DNA of 39,669 nt from CAZDYP01 sp964509505 (GTDB taxonomy: Bacteria > Chloroflexota > Anaerolineae > JACRMK01). Position numbers and translations under genes: made by a program. The stretch lies in NCBI GenBank assembly GCA_964509505.1, contig CAZDYP010000021.1, positions 1 to 39,669 of the forward strand, written 5' to 3'. This document shows positions 8,470-16,123 of the stretch, in pieces (the stretch's first letter is position 1; each line of letters opens with the position of its first letter). Under the pieces are notes generated by a model. The model was given only the letters and a program-made list of their open reading frames with translations. It was not told the DNA's origin and made no database searches.

Positions 8470-9750
8470 TCATTCAACCTGACACACCAACCCCTTCAAA
8501 TATGCGCCCTCTGGAAACGACAAGCGCACCGGATGGTCGCTCGCTTGCCCCAACCATCGCACGACTTGCGCGTCGCGTTTTGCGTCGAGCGCCGCGCCAA
8601 AGACGATCTTCTGAAACAAGGCGGCGGAGACCAAGCCTGAACACGAGAACGTGATGAGATAGCCTTGCGGCTTGAGCAAGCGCAACGCTAACCAATTGAT
8701 GTCTTTGTAAGCGCGTGTCGCCTTGTTGAGCTGCGCTTGCGTCTGCGCGAACTTCGGCGGGTCGAGGATGATCAGATCAAAAGTGCGCCCCGCATCACGA
8801 TACGCACGCAACAGTTTGAACACATCACCCTCACACAAGCCATCGGTGGGCAGTTGATTCAATGCCAAATTGCGTCGCGCCATGTCTAAGGCTTGCGCCG
8901 ACGACTCGATGCTGATGACGCTGTGTGCGCTGCCGCTCAATGCCGCAATAGTGAACGCGCCCGTGTAAGCAAAGCAGTTCAACACCTCGCGGTCACGCGC
9001 CAACTCATGCGCGACTTTGCGATTATGACGCTGGTCGAGGTAGAAGCCTGTCTTGTGTCCGTGTTTGAGGTCAACGAGGAAACGCCACGTGAGGGGCGAA
9101 GCGCCCTGACAGCGTTGTTCGCGGTGTCGAAGGATGCGTTCTTCATTGCCCAAAGTTTTCGACAAGCTCAGATTGCCAGTTGCCTCCCATACCTCAACAT
9201 CATCAGGCGGCGTCTCCCCACACAACACCCCCTCACTCGTCTGAAGTCCCTCTTTGCCGCGCACTTCCACATCGGAACGCTCATATACGCCGACAATGTT
9301 AGGTTGCGCGGCGAGCGTAACGGCTATCTCGCGCTTCCAGCGCTCCGCGCCTGCGGTGAGAAATTGGCACACGACAAAGCTGGCGTACACATCCACAATC
9401 AAGCCGGGCAAGCCATCACTCTCCGCATTGACCCAGCGCAGCGCATTCGTCGTCTGTGCGAACGCCTCACGTCGTTGGATGGCTTGTGCGATGCGTCGCG
9501 CCAAAAAATCTGCGTCAACGGTTTCGCTTTCATCCCACGTCCAGATACGCGCGACAATTTGCGACTGTGGGTTATACGCCGCGCGCGCGAGAAACGCGCC
9601 ATCCGCCGCGCGCACTGTCACGGTCTCACCATTCGCGGGTTGACCCGACACCGCTGCCACCGCGCCGCTGAAAATCCACGGATGACGCTGCACGACCGAT
9701 TTCTCGCGTGCTGGTTTGAGTGTGAGGGTTGGTTCTGAAGTCATAGACAT
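8470..9750 (-). CDS. rlmI: RlmI-like 23S rRNA (cytosine-5) methyltransferase
   Basis: About 426 residues. An N-terminal PUA domain ('REKSVVQRHPWIFSGAV') is followed by the EEHEE-like segment and a Rossmann SAM methyltransferase: 'HGHKTGFYLDQRHNR', motif I 'NCFAYTGAFTIAA', acidic 'VISIESS', and catalytic motif IV 'LDPPKFAQ'. RlmI methylates 23S rRNA C1962 in E. coli; that exact site is assumed by homology. Start choice is uncertain (TTG 9753, ATG 9750 or ATG 9744; no clear ribosome binding site). Oddity: about 25 extra residues sit between 'DDVEVWEA' and 'LTWRFLVDLKHG'. The underlying DNA contains the REP-like TTCGACAAGCTCA (9158-9170), so a repeat appears inserted in frame. Confidence 0.88.
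   Translation of the reverse strand: MSMTSEPTLTLKPAREKSVVQRHPWIFSGAVAAVSGQPANGETVTVRAADGAFLARAAYNPQSQIVARIWTWDESETVDADFLARRIAQAIQRREAFAQTTNALRWVNAESDGLPGLIVDVYASFVVCQFLTAGAERWKREIAVTLAAQPNIVGVYERSDVEVRGKEGLQTSEGVLCGETPPDDVEVWEATGNLSLSKTLGNEERILRHREQRCQGASPLTWRFLVDLKHGHKTGFYLDQRHNRKVAHELARDREVLNCFAYTGAFTIAALSGSAHSVISIESSAQALDMARRNLALNQLPTDGLCEGDVFKLLRAYRDAGRTFDLIILDPPKFAQTQAQLNKATRAYKDINWLALRLLKPQGYLITFSCSGLVSAALFQKIVFGAALDAKRDAQVVRWLGQASDHPVRLSFPEGAYLKGLVCQVE
9158..9170. repeat. REP-like TTCGACAAGCTCA inside rlmI
   Basis: The same 13-mer occurs at 22215-22227 inside gcvT. In rlmI it lies in a stretch that has no counterpart in the usual protein, and GGCAA-like sequence repeats on either side of it on the coding strand. 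This supports insertion of a repeat module within the gene without breaking the frame. Confidence 0.55.
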
Positions 9751-9800
9751 CAAAACACAAAGGCTAAGAGACTTTCAAAAGGCACCAAGCACACTTCGCG

Positions 9801-9825
9801 TGCTTGATATTTCCTGTGTGTTGTT
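9801..9825 (-). terminator. Hairpin downstream of the DUF6391 gene
   Basis: The spacer 9751-9846 contains CAAGCAC and its complement GTGCTTG separated by 7 bases, followed on the minus strand by a short T-rich run. It could weakly terminate the DUF6391 transcript before rlmI. The T-tract is short, so confidence is modest. Confidence 0.35.
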
Positions 9826-9846
9826 GCGTTGATAGCTGTGACGGGC

Positions 9847-10338
9847 TTATCCAATCTTCACCCGATGCACCGTCATAGCGCCACGCTGTATGCGCTCGAC
9901 GCCGAGAATTTGCGCGTCGCCGACTAGGGGCGAGGTTGTGATGTATTCTTGCACCAGCAGACCCACTGGCATCGCAAACAACAGCGCGAGCGTCGAGACC
10001 ATGATGATGCGCGGCAGCTTGCTGATGGTGCCGCGCCCAAAGCTTGCCGCCCACGCCGCCAAGCCAGCCGCGAAACCCATCGTCACAAAGTTCGTGCCGC
10101 AATTGGGATGGATGACCATACGGTGTTGCCCTGCGCGCAAACGCTTCAACGCTTCCTGCGCCGCCGCTTCTATGGCATCGGTTGGCACATCGCCAATCAA
10201 GTTGAATCCTTCGAGTGTCGCGTGTCCCATCACTGCCAATTGCTTGACGCGCTCGCTCAAAACGTGAATCGTCGCATGTTCCAAGCCATGATTGCGGCGG
10301 ACAGTTGCGACGAGGGGGATCGTATCTAAAAAATTCAT
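9847..10338 (-). CDS. DUF6391-like membrane protein
   Basis: A 163-residue protein starting 'MNFLDTIPLVATVRRNHGLEHATIHVL', which resembles the DUF6391 family. The His-rich 'NHGLEHATIHVL' segment and 'HRMVIHPNCGTNF' are notable polar conserved-looking motifs and might bind metal. Two hydrophobic segments follow, at about residues 97-110 and 121-137, consistent with a small inner-membrane protein. GGAG lies 7 bases before the ATG. Function unknown. It is on the same strand as the rlmI-like gene downstream and the 52-codon gene upstream, but repeat spacers separate all three. Confidence 0.6.
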   Translation of the reverse strand: MNFLDTIPLVATVRRNHGLEHATIHVLSERVKQLAVMGHATLEGFNLIGDVPTDAIEAAAQEALKRLRAGQHRMVIHPNCGTNFVTMGFAAGLAAWAASFGRGTISKLPRIIMVSTLALLFAMPVGLLVQEYITTSPLVGDAQILGVERIQRGAMTVHRVKIG

Positions 10339-10354
10339 GCCAACTCCTTCATAC

Positions 10355-10428
10355 GGGGAAATCAGGGAAAATTAGGGGAAATGAGGGAAGAGGAGAAGCG
10401 CTGCTTTAATTCCCTTAATCTCCCCTAA
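10355..10428. repeat. Short tandem repeat spacer (GGGGAAAT type)
   Basis: Purine-rich units of the GGGAAAT / AGGGGAAAT kind are repeated at 10355-10392. A complementary set, TTCCCTTAATCTCCCCTAAT, follows near 10409-10428, so the region can fold back on itself. It resembles the short tandemly repeated sequences of cyanobacterial intergenic DNA. Confidence 0.5.
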
Positions 10429-10583
10429 TCGGCTTCGCCGCCGAGCACAGTGATGACGATGGCTGAGTGAATGTTCTGGCTGCCGGTCACATCCTGTGAG
10501 ACGCCAATATCTCGCTCCATGTCTTGGTTCGCGCCTGCGCTGTGTTTGCGTTTCGCTTTGGGATTGACGACGATGGTGGACAT
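10425..10583 (-). CDS. Small hypothetical protein, 52 aa
   Basis: An open frame of 52 codons, beginning 'MSTIVVNPKAKRKHSAG' and ending 'IVITVLGGEAD'. It begins 17 bases after the stop of the lectin-like surface protein gene on the same strand; AGGA lies about 14 bases upstream of the ATG, which is far. The N-terminal half is basic and the C-terminal half hydrophobic-acidic. No family recognised. Coding status rests on context and composition only. Confidence 0.4.
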   Translation of the reverse strand: MSTIVVNPKAKRKHSAGANQDMERDIGVSQDVTGSQNIHSAIVITVLGGEAD

Positions 10584-10600
10584 ACTCGTTAGCTCGTTCC

Positions 10601-11473
10601 TCACTTTGGCGTCGGCACTGCGATGGGGCGATTGATTCTCGAGAGCCTCAGGTTGTCGAAGGCGGCTTTGGCGTTGTCCGATTCCGTGTTGACGTACAAA
10701 CCGAATCCACCCGTCTTGAAATTGCTATCCCTGACAGTGTGCAGCCATGTGTCGTTGACATACACGGCAATTTGATCGCCTTGCGCGATGACTCTGAGAC
10801 GATTCGTCGCCAAACCAGTTTTGATCGCGCTCGAGGGTGTATATTTTACGAGGTCCGTGTATTTGCCGTCTTGATAACGAAAGACACTGTAGCTCCCGCC
10901 GCGCGTCACTGAGTAGCCATAGTACGCCCGACCGCCCGTCGCCAAGCGAAAAACTACCCCATACTCAAAATTGGCCGGCCCCGACACGACGCGCCCATCT
11001 ACTTCCAACACGAAATCGCCGTACTCTTCAGTATAGTATGACCAGCGCGAGCCTTTTGTTTTGAGCAACATCGTGTATTCGCCGTTCTCGCATTTGAACT
11101 CGCGTTCTGGATTGTCGCCGACGACGAGGTTGCACGCGCCTGAATAGTTGTCGGTGAACACGACCGTGGTGGTGCCGCTCGCGGCGAGTGTGGGGGTTGG
11201 CGTCGGAGGTGTGCGCACGGCTGTGGGTGTGGCGGCGCGCGTTGGCGTACCGCCGATAAGCGGTGGGAATGTGGGACGCAACCCTAACGTCGCCACAGGC
11301 GCAGGTGTGTTCGTCGGCGTGGGAATGGTCACGGTCGCCGTAGGCGTGGGTGTGGTGACGAGGTTGGCGAGCTCTATGCCATAGAGGTAAAACCCCGCGA
11401 ACGCCACACCGCAAGTACCACACATACATAACACTATGATAGCGACAATGACAATGATGACATTTCTCGACAT
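10601..11473 (-). CDS. Membrane-anchored surface protein with Pro/Thr linker and lectin-like domain
   Basis: A 290-residue protein. An N-terminal hydrophobic segment (residues 4-30, 'VIIVIVAIIVLCMCGTC') acts as a signal anchor. A Thr/Pro-rich linker ('TPTPTATVTIPTPTNTP') spans about residues 40-100. A beta-rich C-terminal domain (about 105-280) resembles concanavalin/LamG-like folds: 'VFTDNYSGACNLVVGDN', 'YGVVFRL', 'NRLRVIAQGDQIAVYVND', 'GGFGLYVNTE'. Such domains bind carbohydrates or act as surface modules; the ligand is unknown. The start is backed by GAGGAGG 6 bases upstream. The linker style is common in Chloroflexota surface proteins. A 52-codon gene follows at once. Confidence 0.7.
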   Translation of the reverse strand: MSRNVIIVIVAIIVLCMCGTCGVAFAGFYLYGIELANLVTTPTPTATVTIPTPTNTPAPVATLGLRPTFPPLIGGTPTRAATPTAVRTPPTPTPTLAASGTTTVVFTDNYSGACNLVVGDNPEREFKCENGEYTMLLKTKGSRWSYYTEEYGDFVLEVDGRVVSGPANFEYGVVFRLATGGRAYYGYSVTRGGSYSVFRYQDGKYTDLVKYTPSSAIKTGLATNRLRVIAQGDQIAVYVNDTWLHTVRDSNFKTGGFGLYVNTESDNAKAAFDNLRLSRINRPIAVPTPK

Positions 11474-11521
11474 AAGTCCTCCTCATGTATAGCATTTCTC
11501 AATAGGCTGTGAACACCATAA

Positions 11522-11551
11522 CCTTTGCGAAGGGTTTCAACCTTCGCAAGG
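11522..11551. repeat. Palindromic repeat (TTGCGAAGG ... CCTTCGCAA)
   Basis: Nine-bp perfect arms, 11525-11533 and 11541-11549, with loop GTTTCAA. It belongs to a loose family in this window built around an AGGGTTT ... AAACCCT-like core (see also 14667-14700, 16014-16098, 19748-19778, 19832-19856). It lies in the 130-bp spacer between the surface protein start and the phosphotransferase stop. Confidence 0.6.
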
Positions 11552-11606
11552 CTGAGATCCGCATTCACCAATGATTTAGGAATCCTATATCACATCCGTT
11601 TCCAAG

Positions 11607-12734
11607 TTAACCGAGCCAACGACTGGCGCGCACAATCACCTCTGACCACCAAGCGATTTCGCTTGTGGCGCGTTCACGCACTGTCTCATCGGCGGAATTT
11701 GCGCTGAGTGCGTGCTGCCACACGAGTCGCATCGCGCCGCCTGCCAATAACCCCACCTCTAAATCGCGCGTCCACGAGTGCTCTTGATAGCGATAGCCAT
11801 ACAGCGCCAGTGCGTCACGATAAATTTGAATCGTCTCTTCTTTCGAGACGGGCAAGCGTGATGAGTTGATGGCGAGAAAATATCCAAGGTCCAATAACGG
11901 CGACCCAAACGCCGCGCCTTGCCAATCCAACACGATGGTGCGTGGTTCGACGGCAGGGTGGGGCGCGTTCTCGTCATGGTTGGATGGCATGGGTGGAATC
12001 CACGTGCCAAGATTGGCAAGCTTGTAATCGCCATGCACCAGCGTGCGGGGCGCGCGCGCGATGGCGCGCAACAACGGGCGCAAGTCATAGCGAATTTTTT
12101 CGAGGATGCGTGAAGCATCGGGTGATTGTGCTGCGAACTGTTGCCAACCGCGCTGCGCCCATTCCAACACCCGATGCGTCTGGCCTTGTTCGATGGAACG
12201 GCTCACGGTCTGCGGCGACAAAATCAAAATAAAATCGCGCAAAGTCGTCAAGCCCAGCTTGGGGTTGAGCAACGACTCGTCTTCCATGAAGCGCGCGTGA
12301 ATCACGGCGAGATGATTGAGGTAACGCTTCAAATCATCCAATGGTATTGGCTCACTGCTGGATGGCGTCAATGCCTCGCTTACATCCACCATCAACGACG
12401 ACCACGACTTGCCGTTGCGCGCGACGGCGATGATCGGCACAATGCACCACTCGGGAATCTTCGGAAAGATCCCAAAGCGAAACAACGCGACCTCACGCAC
12501 TTCGTAATCTTGCGTGTGGCGCATGATCCAATCGTTGTCGAACGAAAAATGTTTCAACACGAAGCGCATAGTTTTATTCTCGCGCTTCGCCGTCACTCGC
12601 TCTAGCGTATTGCCCGAAAAATGTTCGACTGCTAACGGCGCACGCTCGACGGATTCGATCACACTACCCGTGAGCGCGCCCAAACCCTCTGGACTAACCA
12701 ACTGCTCGACAGACTCAAAAATAAAATTGCTCAT
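11607..12734 (-). CDS. Phosphotransferase of the APH / choline-kinase superfamily
   Basis: About 375 residues. The catalytic Brenner-type motif 'LVHGDYKLANLG' lies near residue 232 and the metal-binding 'VLDWQGAAFGSPLLDLGYF' near 264, as in aminoglycoside phosphotransferase and ecdysteroid-kinase-like families. These enzymes move a phosphate from ATP to a small hydroxylated substrate. The N-lobe is present ('TAKRENKTMRFVLKHFSF'). Start uncertain: ATG 12734 ('MSNFIFESVEQ') is preferred over 12755, with AGGA about 14 bases upstream. Substrate unknown; antibiotic resistance should not be assumed. Same strand as the peptidase upstream but separated by a hairpin repeat. Confidence 0.75.
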   Translation of the reverse strand: MSNFIFESVEQLVSPEGLGALTGSVIESVERAPLAVEHFSGNTLERVTAKRENKTMRFVLKHFSFDNDWIMRHTQDYEVREVALFRFGIFPKIPEWCIVPIIAVARNGKSWSSLMVDVSEALTPSSSEPIPLDDLKRYLNHLAVIHARFMEDESLLNPKLGLTTLRDFILILSPQTVSRSIEQGQTHRVLEWAQRGWQQFAAQSPDASRILEKIRYDLRPLLRAIARAPRTLVHGDYKLANLGTWIPPMPSNHDENAPHPAVEPRTIVLDWQGAAFGSPLLDLGYFLAINSSRLPVSKEETIQIYRDALALYGYRYQEHSWTRDLEVGLLAGGAMRLVWQHALSANSADETVRERATSEIAWWSEVIVRASRWLG

Positions 12735-12760
12735 GCCGTGTTGCTGAATCCTCATGGACT

Positions 12761-12828
12761 TACCGCAGCGGCGCAGCGGACACAGGGGTCAAAGAAAAAA
12801 TTTCTGTGTCCGCTGTGCCGCCGCGGTA
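12761..12828. repeat. Near-perfect inverted repeat between pepF-like and phosphotransferase genes
   Basis: Arms of 25 bp (12761-12785 and 12804-12828) match at 23 of 25 positions with an 18-base loop. It begins right after the stop of the M3 peptidase gene and would form a stable hairpin in its 3' UTR. It belongs to the same purine-rich style as 650-727 and 7196-7351. Confidence 0.7.
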
Positions 12829-12830
12829 GG

Positions 12831-14630
12831 TTATTGTTTTTGATTGACCAGCGTCACAAAACGGTCAATGTCCGCGCGAATCACGTCGAGGCTGCGGCGC
12901 CAAAAATCGGCGCTGCGAATGTCAATACTGAAGCGCGCAGCCAGTTCCGCCGCATCATACATGCCCGTCGCGGATAAGAGCTCGTCGTAGCTCTCTTTGA
13001 ACGCTTCGGCGTCGGCTTGATAGCGCGCATACAGCCCCAAGCCAAACAACAAGCCAAACATGTACGGGAAATTATAGAACGCAGGACCGTAGTAATGGCT
13101 CTTCGCCGCCCACATGTACGGATGCAAAAGGCTCTCATCCAAGCCGTCGCCATAGGTTTGCTTTTGCGCGTCGAGCATGATGGCGTTCAACTCGTCAATG
13201 GAGAGGTCGCGTTGCCGACGCTTATCAAAAACCTGCTGCTCGAACAGGAAACGGCTCGTGATGTCCACGACGATTTGACAGTTGTTTTGCAACGACGCCT
13301 CGAGAATCACAAGTTGCTCGGCGGGCGCGACCTTTTGCAGCGCGGCGTTTTTGATGATCGTCTCACAAAATGTGCTGGCTGTCTCCGCGAGCGTCATCGG
13401 CGTCATGCGTTGCAACATTGTGCGCTGCGCCAGATTGAGGTTGTGATAGGCGTGACCGAGTTCGTGTGCCAGCGTGCTGACTGCGCCAAAGCTCGGCTTG
13501 TAGTTGGTGAGGATGCGCGATTCGTCGCCGCGCAATCTCATGCAAAACGCGCCGCCGCTTTTGCCCTCGCGTGGTTCGGCGTCAATCCAATTTTCATGGA
13601 AGGCGCGTTCCGCCAACCCTCGCAACTTCGCCGAATACGCGCCGAAGCGCTCACAGATGAATTGGCGCGCGTCGTCGTAAGCCCATGCCTGATCATCGTG
13701 ACTCACGGGCGCAAACAGATCATACCATGCCAACGCAGGCACACGCAAGGCTCGCGCCTTCGCGCGCAAGTAACGCCGAAAATCAGGGAACGCCTCGCGC
13801 GAGGCTTGCATCATCGCGTCGAGCGTGGCGCGGTCAATGCTGTTGATGAACAGCGCAACATCCAGCGGTGAATCCCATTGGCGTCGCTTGCTCAATGTGT
13901 TCATTTCACCTTTGAGGCTGTTAAGCGCAGCGGCTATCGGCACAGCCGCTTTCTGCCAGGCAGCGAGCTCCGCTTCATAAGCGCGTCGCCGTGTCTCGCG
14001 GTTCGCATCGTACGCCAGATTGCGAATCGCGCTCATCGGCAGCTCTGGCGGTTTGCCGTCCAGCTCGAGGGGTACCAGCAGCTGTGAGGTGAATGTATTG
14101 TATAGCTTCGCCCATGAACCGCTGCCTGTCACACTCAACTCAGCGGCAAGTGTTTCTTCGGCGGGGCTCAACAAATGGGTGGCTTGTATTTTGGCGCGGC
14201 GCAACATGTGGGCGTGGTCGCGCGCGCACGCCGAGCGCGCGATCAATGCTTCCACGTCGAGCGAGCCGAGCCAAGCCGTGAAGCGTGTGCCTAACACGTT
14301 GAGGCGCACCGCCTGTTGACGCAGTTCGCTTTGTTTGGCTTGCGCCAATTCATTGCGCGAATCGGTGGAAATGAAAGACGAGAGGTAGGCAAACATTTGG
14401 AACTGCTGATCCAGCGTCTCGTTGTAGCGCGCGGCGATGGTCTCGAAGGTCTGCGTGATTGCATCGTCAATCACGGCGGAAGCTCGCGCGTTGATGTGAT
14501 GCTCGTCAAACAGCGTCACCAGCTCATCAATCATTTGCAAGACGGCGCGAAAGCCCGCCTCCAATGCGGGGGAGGACAAATCTGGATAAACGTTCGTTAC
14601 ATCCCAGTGGGGTAAGGTTTGAGTAGTCAT
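12831..14630 (-). CDS. pepF: M3-family oligoendopeptidase
   Basis: A 599-residue zinc metallopeptidase that cleaves short peptides in the cytoplasm. The thermolysin-type motif 'HELGHAYH' is at about residues 389-396, with downstream 'LAETASTFCETII' supplying the expected Glu ligand region. The N-terminal 'WDVTNVYPDLSSPALEAGF' and C-terminal 'YGPAFYNFPYMFGLLFGLGLY' are typical of PepF/M3B enzymes, and the length is right. The ATG at 14630 ('MTTQTLPHWD') is chosen; an upstream in-frame start at 14762 would translate through the promoter and a palindrome. A TATAAT lies 29 bases upstream of the start codon. Confidence 0.88.
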   Translation of the reverse strand: MTTQTLPHWDVTNVYPDLSSPALEAGFRAVLQMIDELVTLFDEHHINARASAVIDDAITQTFETIAARYNETLDQQFQMFAYLSSFISTDSRNELAQAKQSELRQQAVRLNVLGTRFTAWLGSLDVEALIARSACARDHAHMLRRAKIQATHLLSPAEETLAAELSVTGSGSWAKLYNTFTSQLLVPLELDGKPPELPMSAIRNLAYDANRETRRRAYEAELAAWQKAAVPIAAALNSLKGEMNTLSKRRQWDSPLDVALFINSIDRATLDAMMQASREAFPDFRRYLRAKARALRVPALAWYDLFAPVSHDDQAWAYDDARQFICERFGAYSAKLRGLAERAFHENWIDAEPREGKSGGAFCMRLRGDESRILTNYKPSFGAVSTLAHELGHAYHNLNLAQRTMLQRMTPMTLAETASTFCETIIKNAALQKVAPAEQLVILEASLQNNCQIVVDITSRFLFEQQVFDKRRQRDLSIDELNAIMLDAQKQTYGDGLDESLLHPYMWAAKSHYYGPAFYNFPYMFGLLFGLGLYARYQADAEAFKESYDELLSATGMYDAAELAARFSIDIRSADFWRRSLDVIRADIDRFVTLVNQKQ

Positions 14631-14658
14631 GGGTCTTTTGCCGTCGTAGGATAGCGTG

Positions 14659-14687
14659 ATTATAAAAGACCTGACAGGTTTCTGAAA
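14659..14687 (-). promoter_or_regulatory. Predicted promoter of the M3 peptidase gene
   Basis: On the minus strand a perfect TATAAT (14664-14659) sits 17 bases from TTTCAG (14687-14682). The -35 is weak. A degenerate palindrome of the AGGTTT/AAACCT family (14667-14700) covers the spacer and -35, so the repeat may have shaped or disrupted this promoter. Confidence 0.45.
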
Positions 14688-14699
14688 ACCTAGCTGGGC

Positions 14700-15030
14700 T
14701 GAGAGTGGTCGCAATCGCCGCTTACATGGGCGGCACATACACGCATATCGCCGTTGCCGCATGGCTCCAAAACCGCAGCAGCACGGGCTCGACCATGCGT
14801 GGTGCGCGTTGGGGCAGTTACAGCAATGGCTTGCCTACCACAGGCTACAACGTGGATTTGCTGCCCAATGGCGCACTCTATTTGTTTCGCATCCTTGAAG
14901 GAAATAGCTCGCTGCATCCAGCGCTCGCGCGCTCGACATCGTTTGTCGCACGGAATGGGAAAGGCGTTAGAGAACGCCTCCTCCTGCAACAACGGTTTGT
15001 TAATCCTGCACTGGGGATGAATAAGCTCTG
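14700..15030 (+). pseudogene. Possible gene remnant in the 14688-15033 spacer
   Basis: This 350-bp stretch between the peptidase promoter and the PyrK-like gene has no intact gene that I can support. One plus-strand frame reads as a plausible beta-rich fragment ('RGARWGSYSNGLPTTGYNVD' then 'LLPNGALYLFRI'), reminiscent of a lectin-like domain, then runs into a hairpin AGGCGTTAGAGAACGCCT (14962-14979) that recurs near 34710. It lacks a credible start and continues antisense to the PyrK-like gene. I read it as a decayed fragment. Confidence 0.3.
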
Positions 15031-15033
15031 CGG

Positions 15034-15774
15034 TTACGCTGCAAGCTCAAACAAATCGAACACGGGCCCCTGCATACACGCCAACCGTCTGCCGCGCGTT
15101 GTCTCGACCGCGCACGCGAGGCACGCGCCGAAACCACAAGCCATCGGCGGCGCAACAATGGCTTGCGCGAAGCCATTGACTGTCGTGAGCCGCGCGTCGG
15201 CAATGAGCGCTTTAAGCGAGATATAGCGCGATGGTTCAAGCGAGGCACAGAGTTGGTCGCTCCAACGCAGCGCCTCGGGCAGAGCCGTTGAGAGGTCACG
15301 GACGATTTGATACTCAACATCCAATGGCAAGAGCGGGCTCAACCAAGCCAGCTGCGGCGTCGCCGCTTCGACGAACAACGTCACAGCCAACTGTTGGCGC
15401 GTGGCTTCGTGCGCGAGCGCGATGAGCGGCGCAAGCCGCGTGGGGGCGTCTGCGCCAATGAGCGCCAAGTGCCGTGTGCCTGCCTCCAACGCGAAACCGT
15501 TGCCGATGGGCGCGATGAGGTCGAGCGTGTCGCCCACACGCACATGCGCGAATGTGTCGTCATGACTGATGAGTGAAACCGTGTTAGGCGTCGGCGTGAT
15601 CGTTGGCACGAGAAAATATGCGCGGCGCAGATAGGGATCGAATGAGTCGCGCACACGCACGAGGGTAAGCTGGCCTGCGCGCCAAAAGGGGAGGTCGGGA
15701 GAAGTGAGGGTGAGGATTTGGAATGCAGAGCTGAGAGATTGGAGATGAGAGATGGTTGTGAGTAACTGCTTCAT
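15034..15774 (-). CDS. PyrK-like iron-sulfur flavoprotein (dihydroorotate dehydrogenase electron transfer subunit homologue)
   Basis: About 246 residues with the ferredoxin-reductase-like layout of PyrK: an FAD-binding barrel ('LRRAYFLVP'), a nucleotide-binding region, and a C-terminal [2Fe-2S] motif 'ACGFGACLACAV ... RRLAC' with Cys spacing x4, x2 and about x9, then 'MQGPVFDLFEL'. PyrK passes electrons from dihydroorotate dehydrogenase to NAD+. Start is ATG 15774; a TTG at 15780 would add two residues. No pyrD follows. The nearest relative is the PyrD-like gene at 19882, divergent and beyond the glycogen gene. Function as a PyrK subunit or as a reductase for another partner cannot be decided. 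Confidence 0.7.
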   Translation of the reverse strand: MKQLLTTISHLQSLSSAFQILTLTSPDLPFWRAGQLTLVRVRDSFDPYLRRAYFLVPTITPTPNTVSLISHDDTFAHVRVGDTLDLIAPIGNGFALEAGTRHLALIGADAPTRLAPLIALAHEATRQQLAVTLFVEAATPQLAWLSPLLPLDVEYQIVRDLSTALPEALRWSDQLCASLEPSRYISLKALIADARLTTVNGFAQAIVAPPMACGFGACLACAVETTRGRRLACMQGPVFDLFELAA

Positions 15775-15795
15775 GGTCAATCAACTTCATAACAA

Positions 15796-15910
15796 TGGGT
15801 CTTCTGACTTTGATGTACGGCTAGACCGCGCTCGTGATGGATAGCCACAGCCACCACTCAAGCGCGGATGTGCGACCACCAAGAATCCCGCGTGAGCATT
15901 CCACCCTAAA
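15796..15910. repeat. Dispersed repeat with GACTTTGATGTA core
   Basis: 15796-15817 matches 24490-24511 (GGGTCTYCTGACTTTGATGTA). The following stretch, 15859-15907, resembles the reverse complement of the rest of that other copy, including an AAGCGCGG ... CCCGCG arm pair. The two loci thus share one repeat family in rearranged form. Part of the 340-bp spacer 15775-16120, which otherwise has no gene. Confidence 0.55.
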
Positions 15911-15978
15911 ATCGGAGAGCCACAAAAATTTGAGATTCTACCGCTCCCCTTATTTCCCCAATCTCCTCTAATCGCCCT

Positions 15979-16123
15979 TAGAAAGTGTTTTGAAAATATA
16001 AGACAGAGACCCTAAAGGTTTCGCTGGCAAGCAAAAAAGCATTTCACGCAGGCTGTCTGCGCAACTGGTGAACCCGCTTCGCCAGAAAAACCTTTAGGGT
16101 CTGAATTTCAAAACACTCTCTTA
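15979..16123. repeat. Inverted-repeat element abutting the glycogen fusion stop codon
   Basis: Left part 15979-16028 and right part 16078-16123 are imperfect inverted repeats: an outer AGAAAGTGTTTTGAAA-type arm and an inner ACCCTAAAGGTTT arm, with about 50 bases between them. The TAA of the glgA-glgP fusion (16121-16123) lies in the outer end. The outer arm also recurs at window bases 1-20. It may serve as a terminator hairpin for the fusion gene, or be a non-autonomous element that landed at its end. Confidence 0.65.

Noticed and set aside
11607..12734. Antibiotic resistance kinase
   Set aside because: Only the general kinase motifs are present; the superfamily has many substrates and no resistance context is seen.
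12734..14762. Long N-terminal extension of the M3 peptidase from 14762
   Set aside because: The added 44 codons read through a TATAAT promoter and a palindrome; the family start is at 14630.
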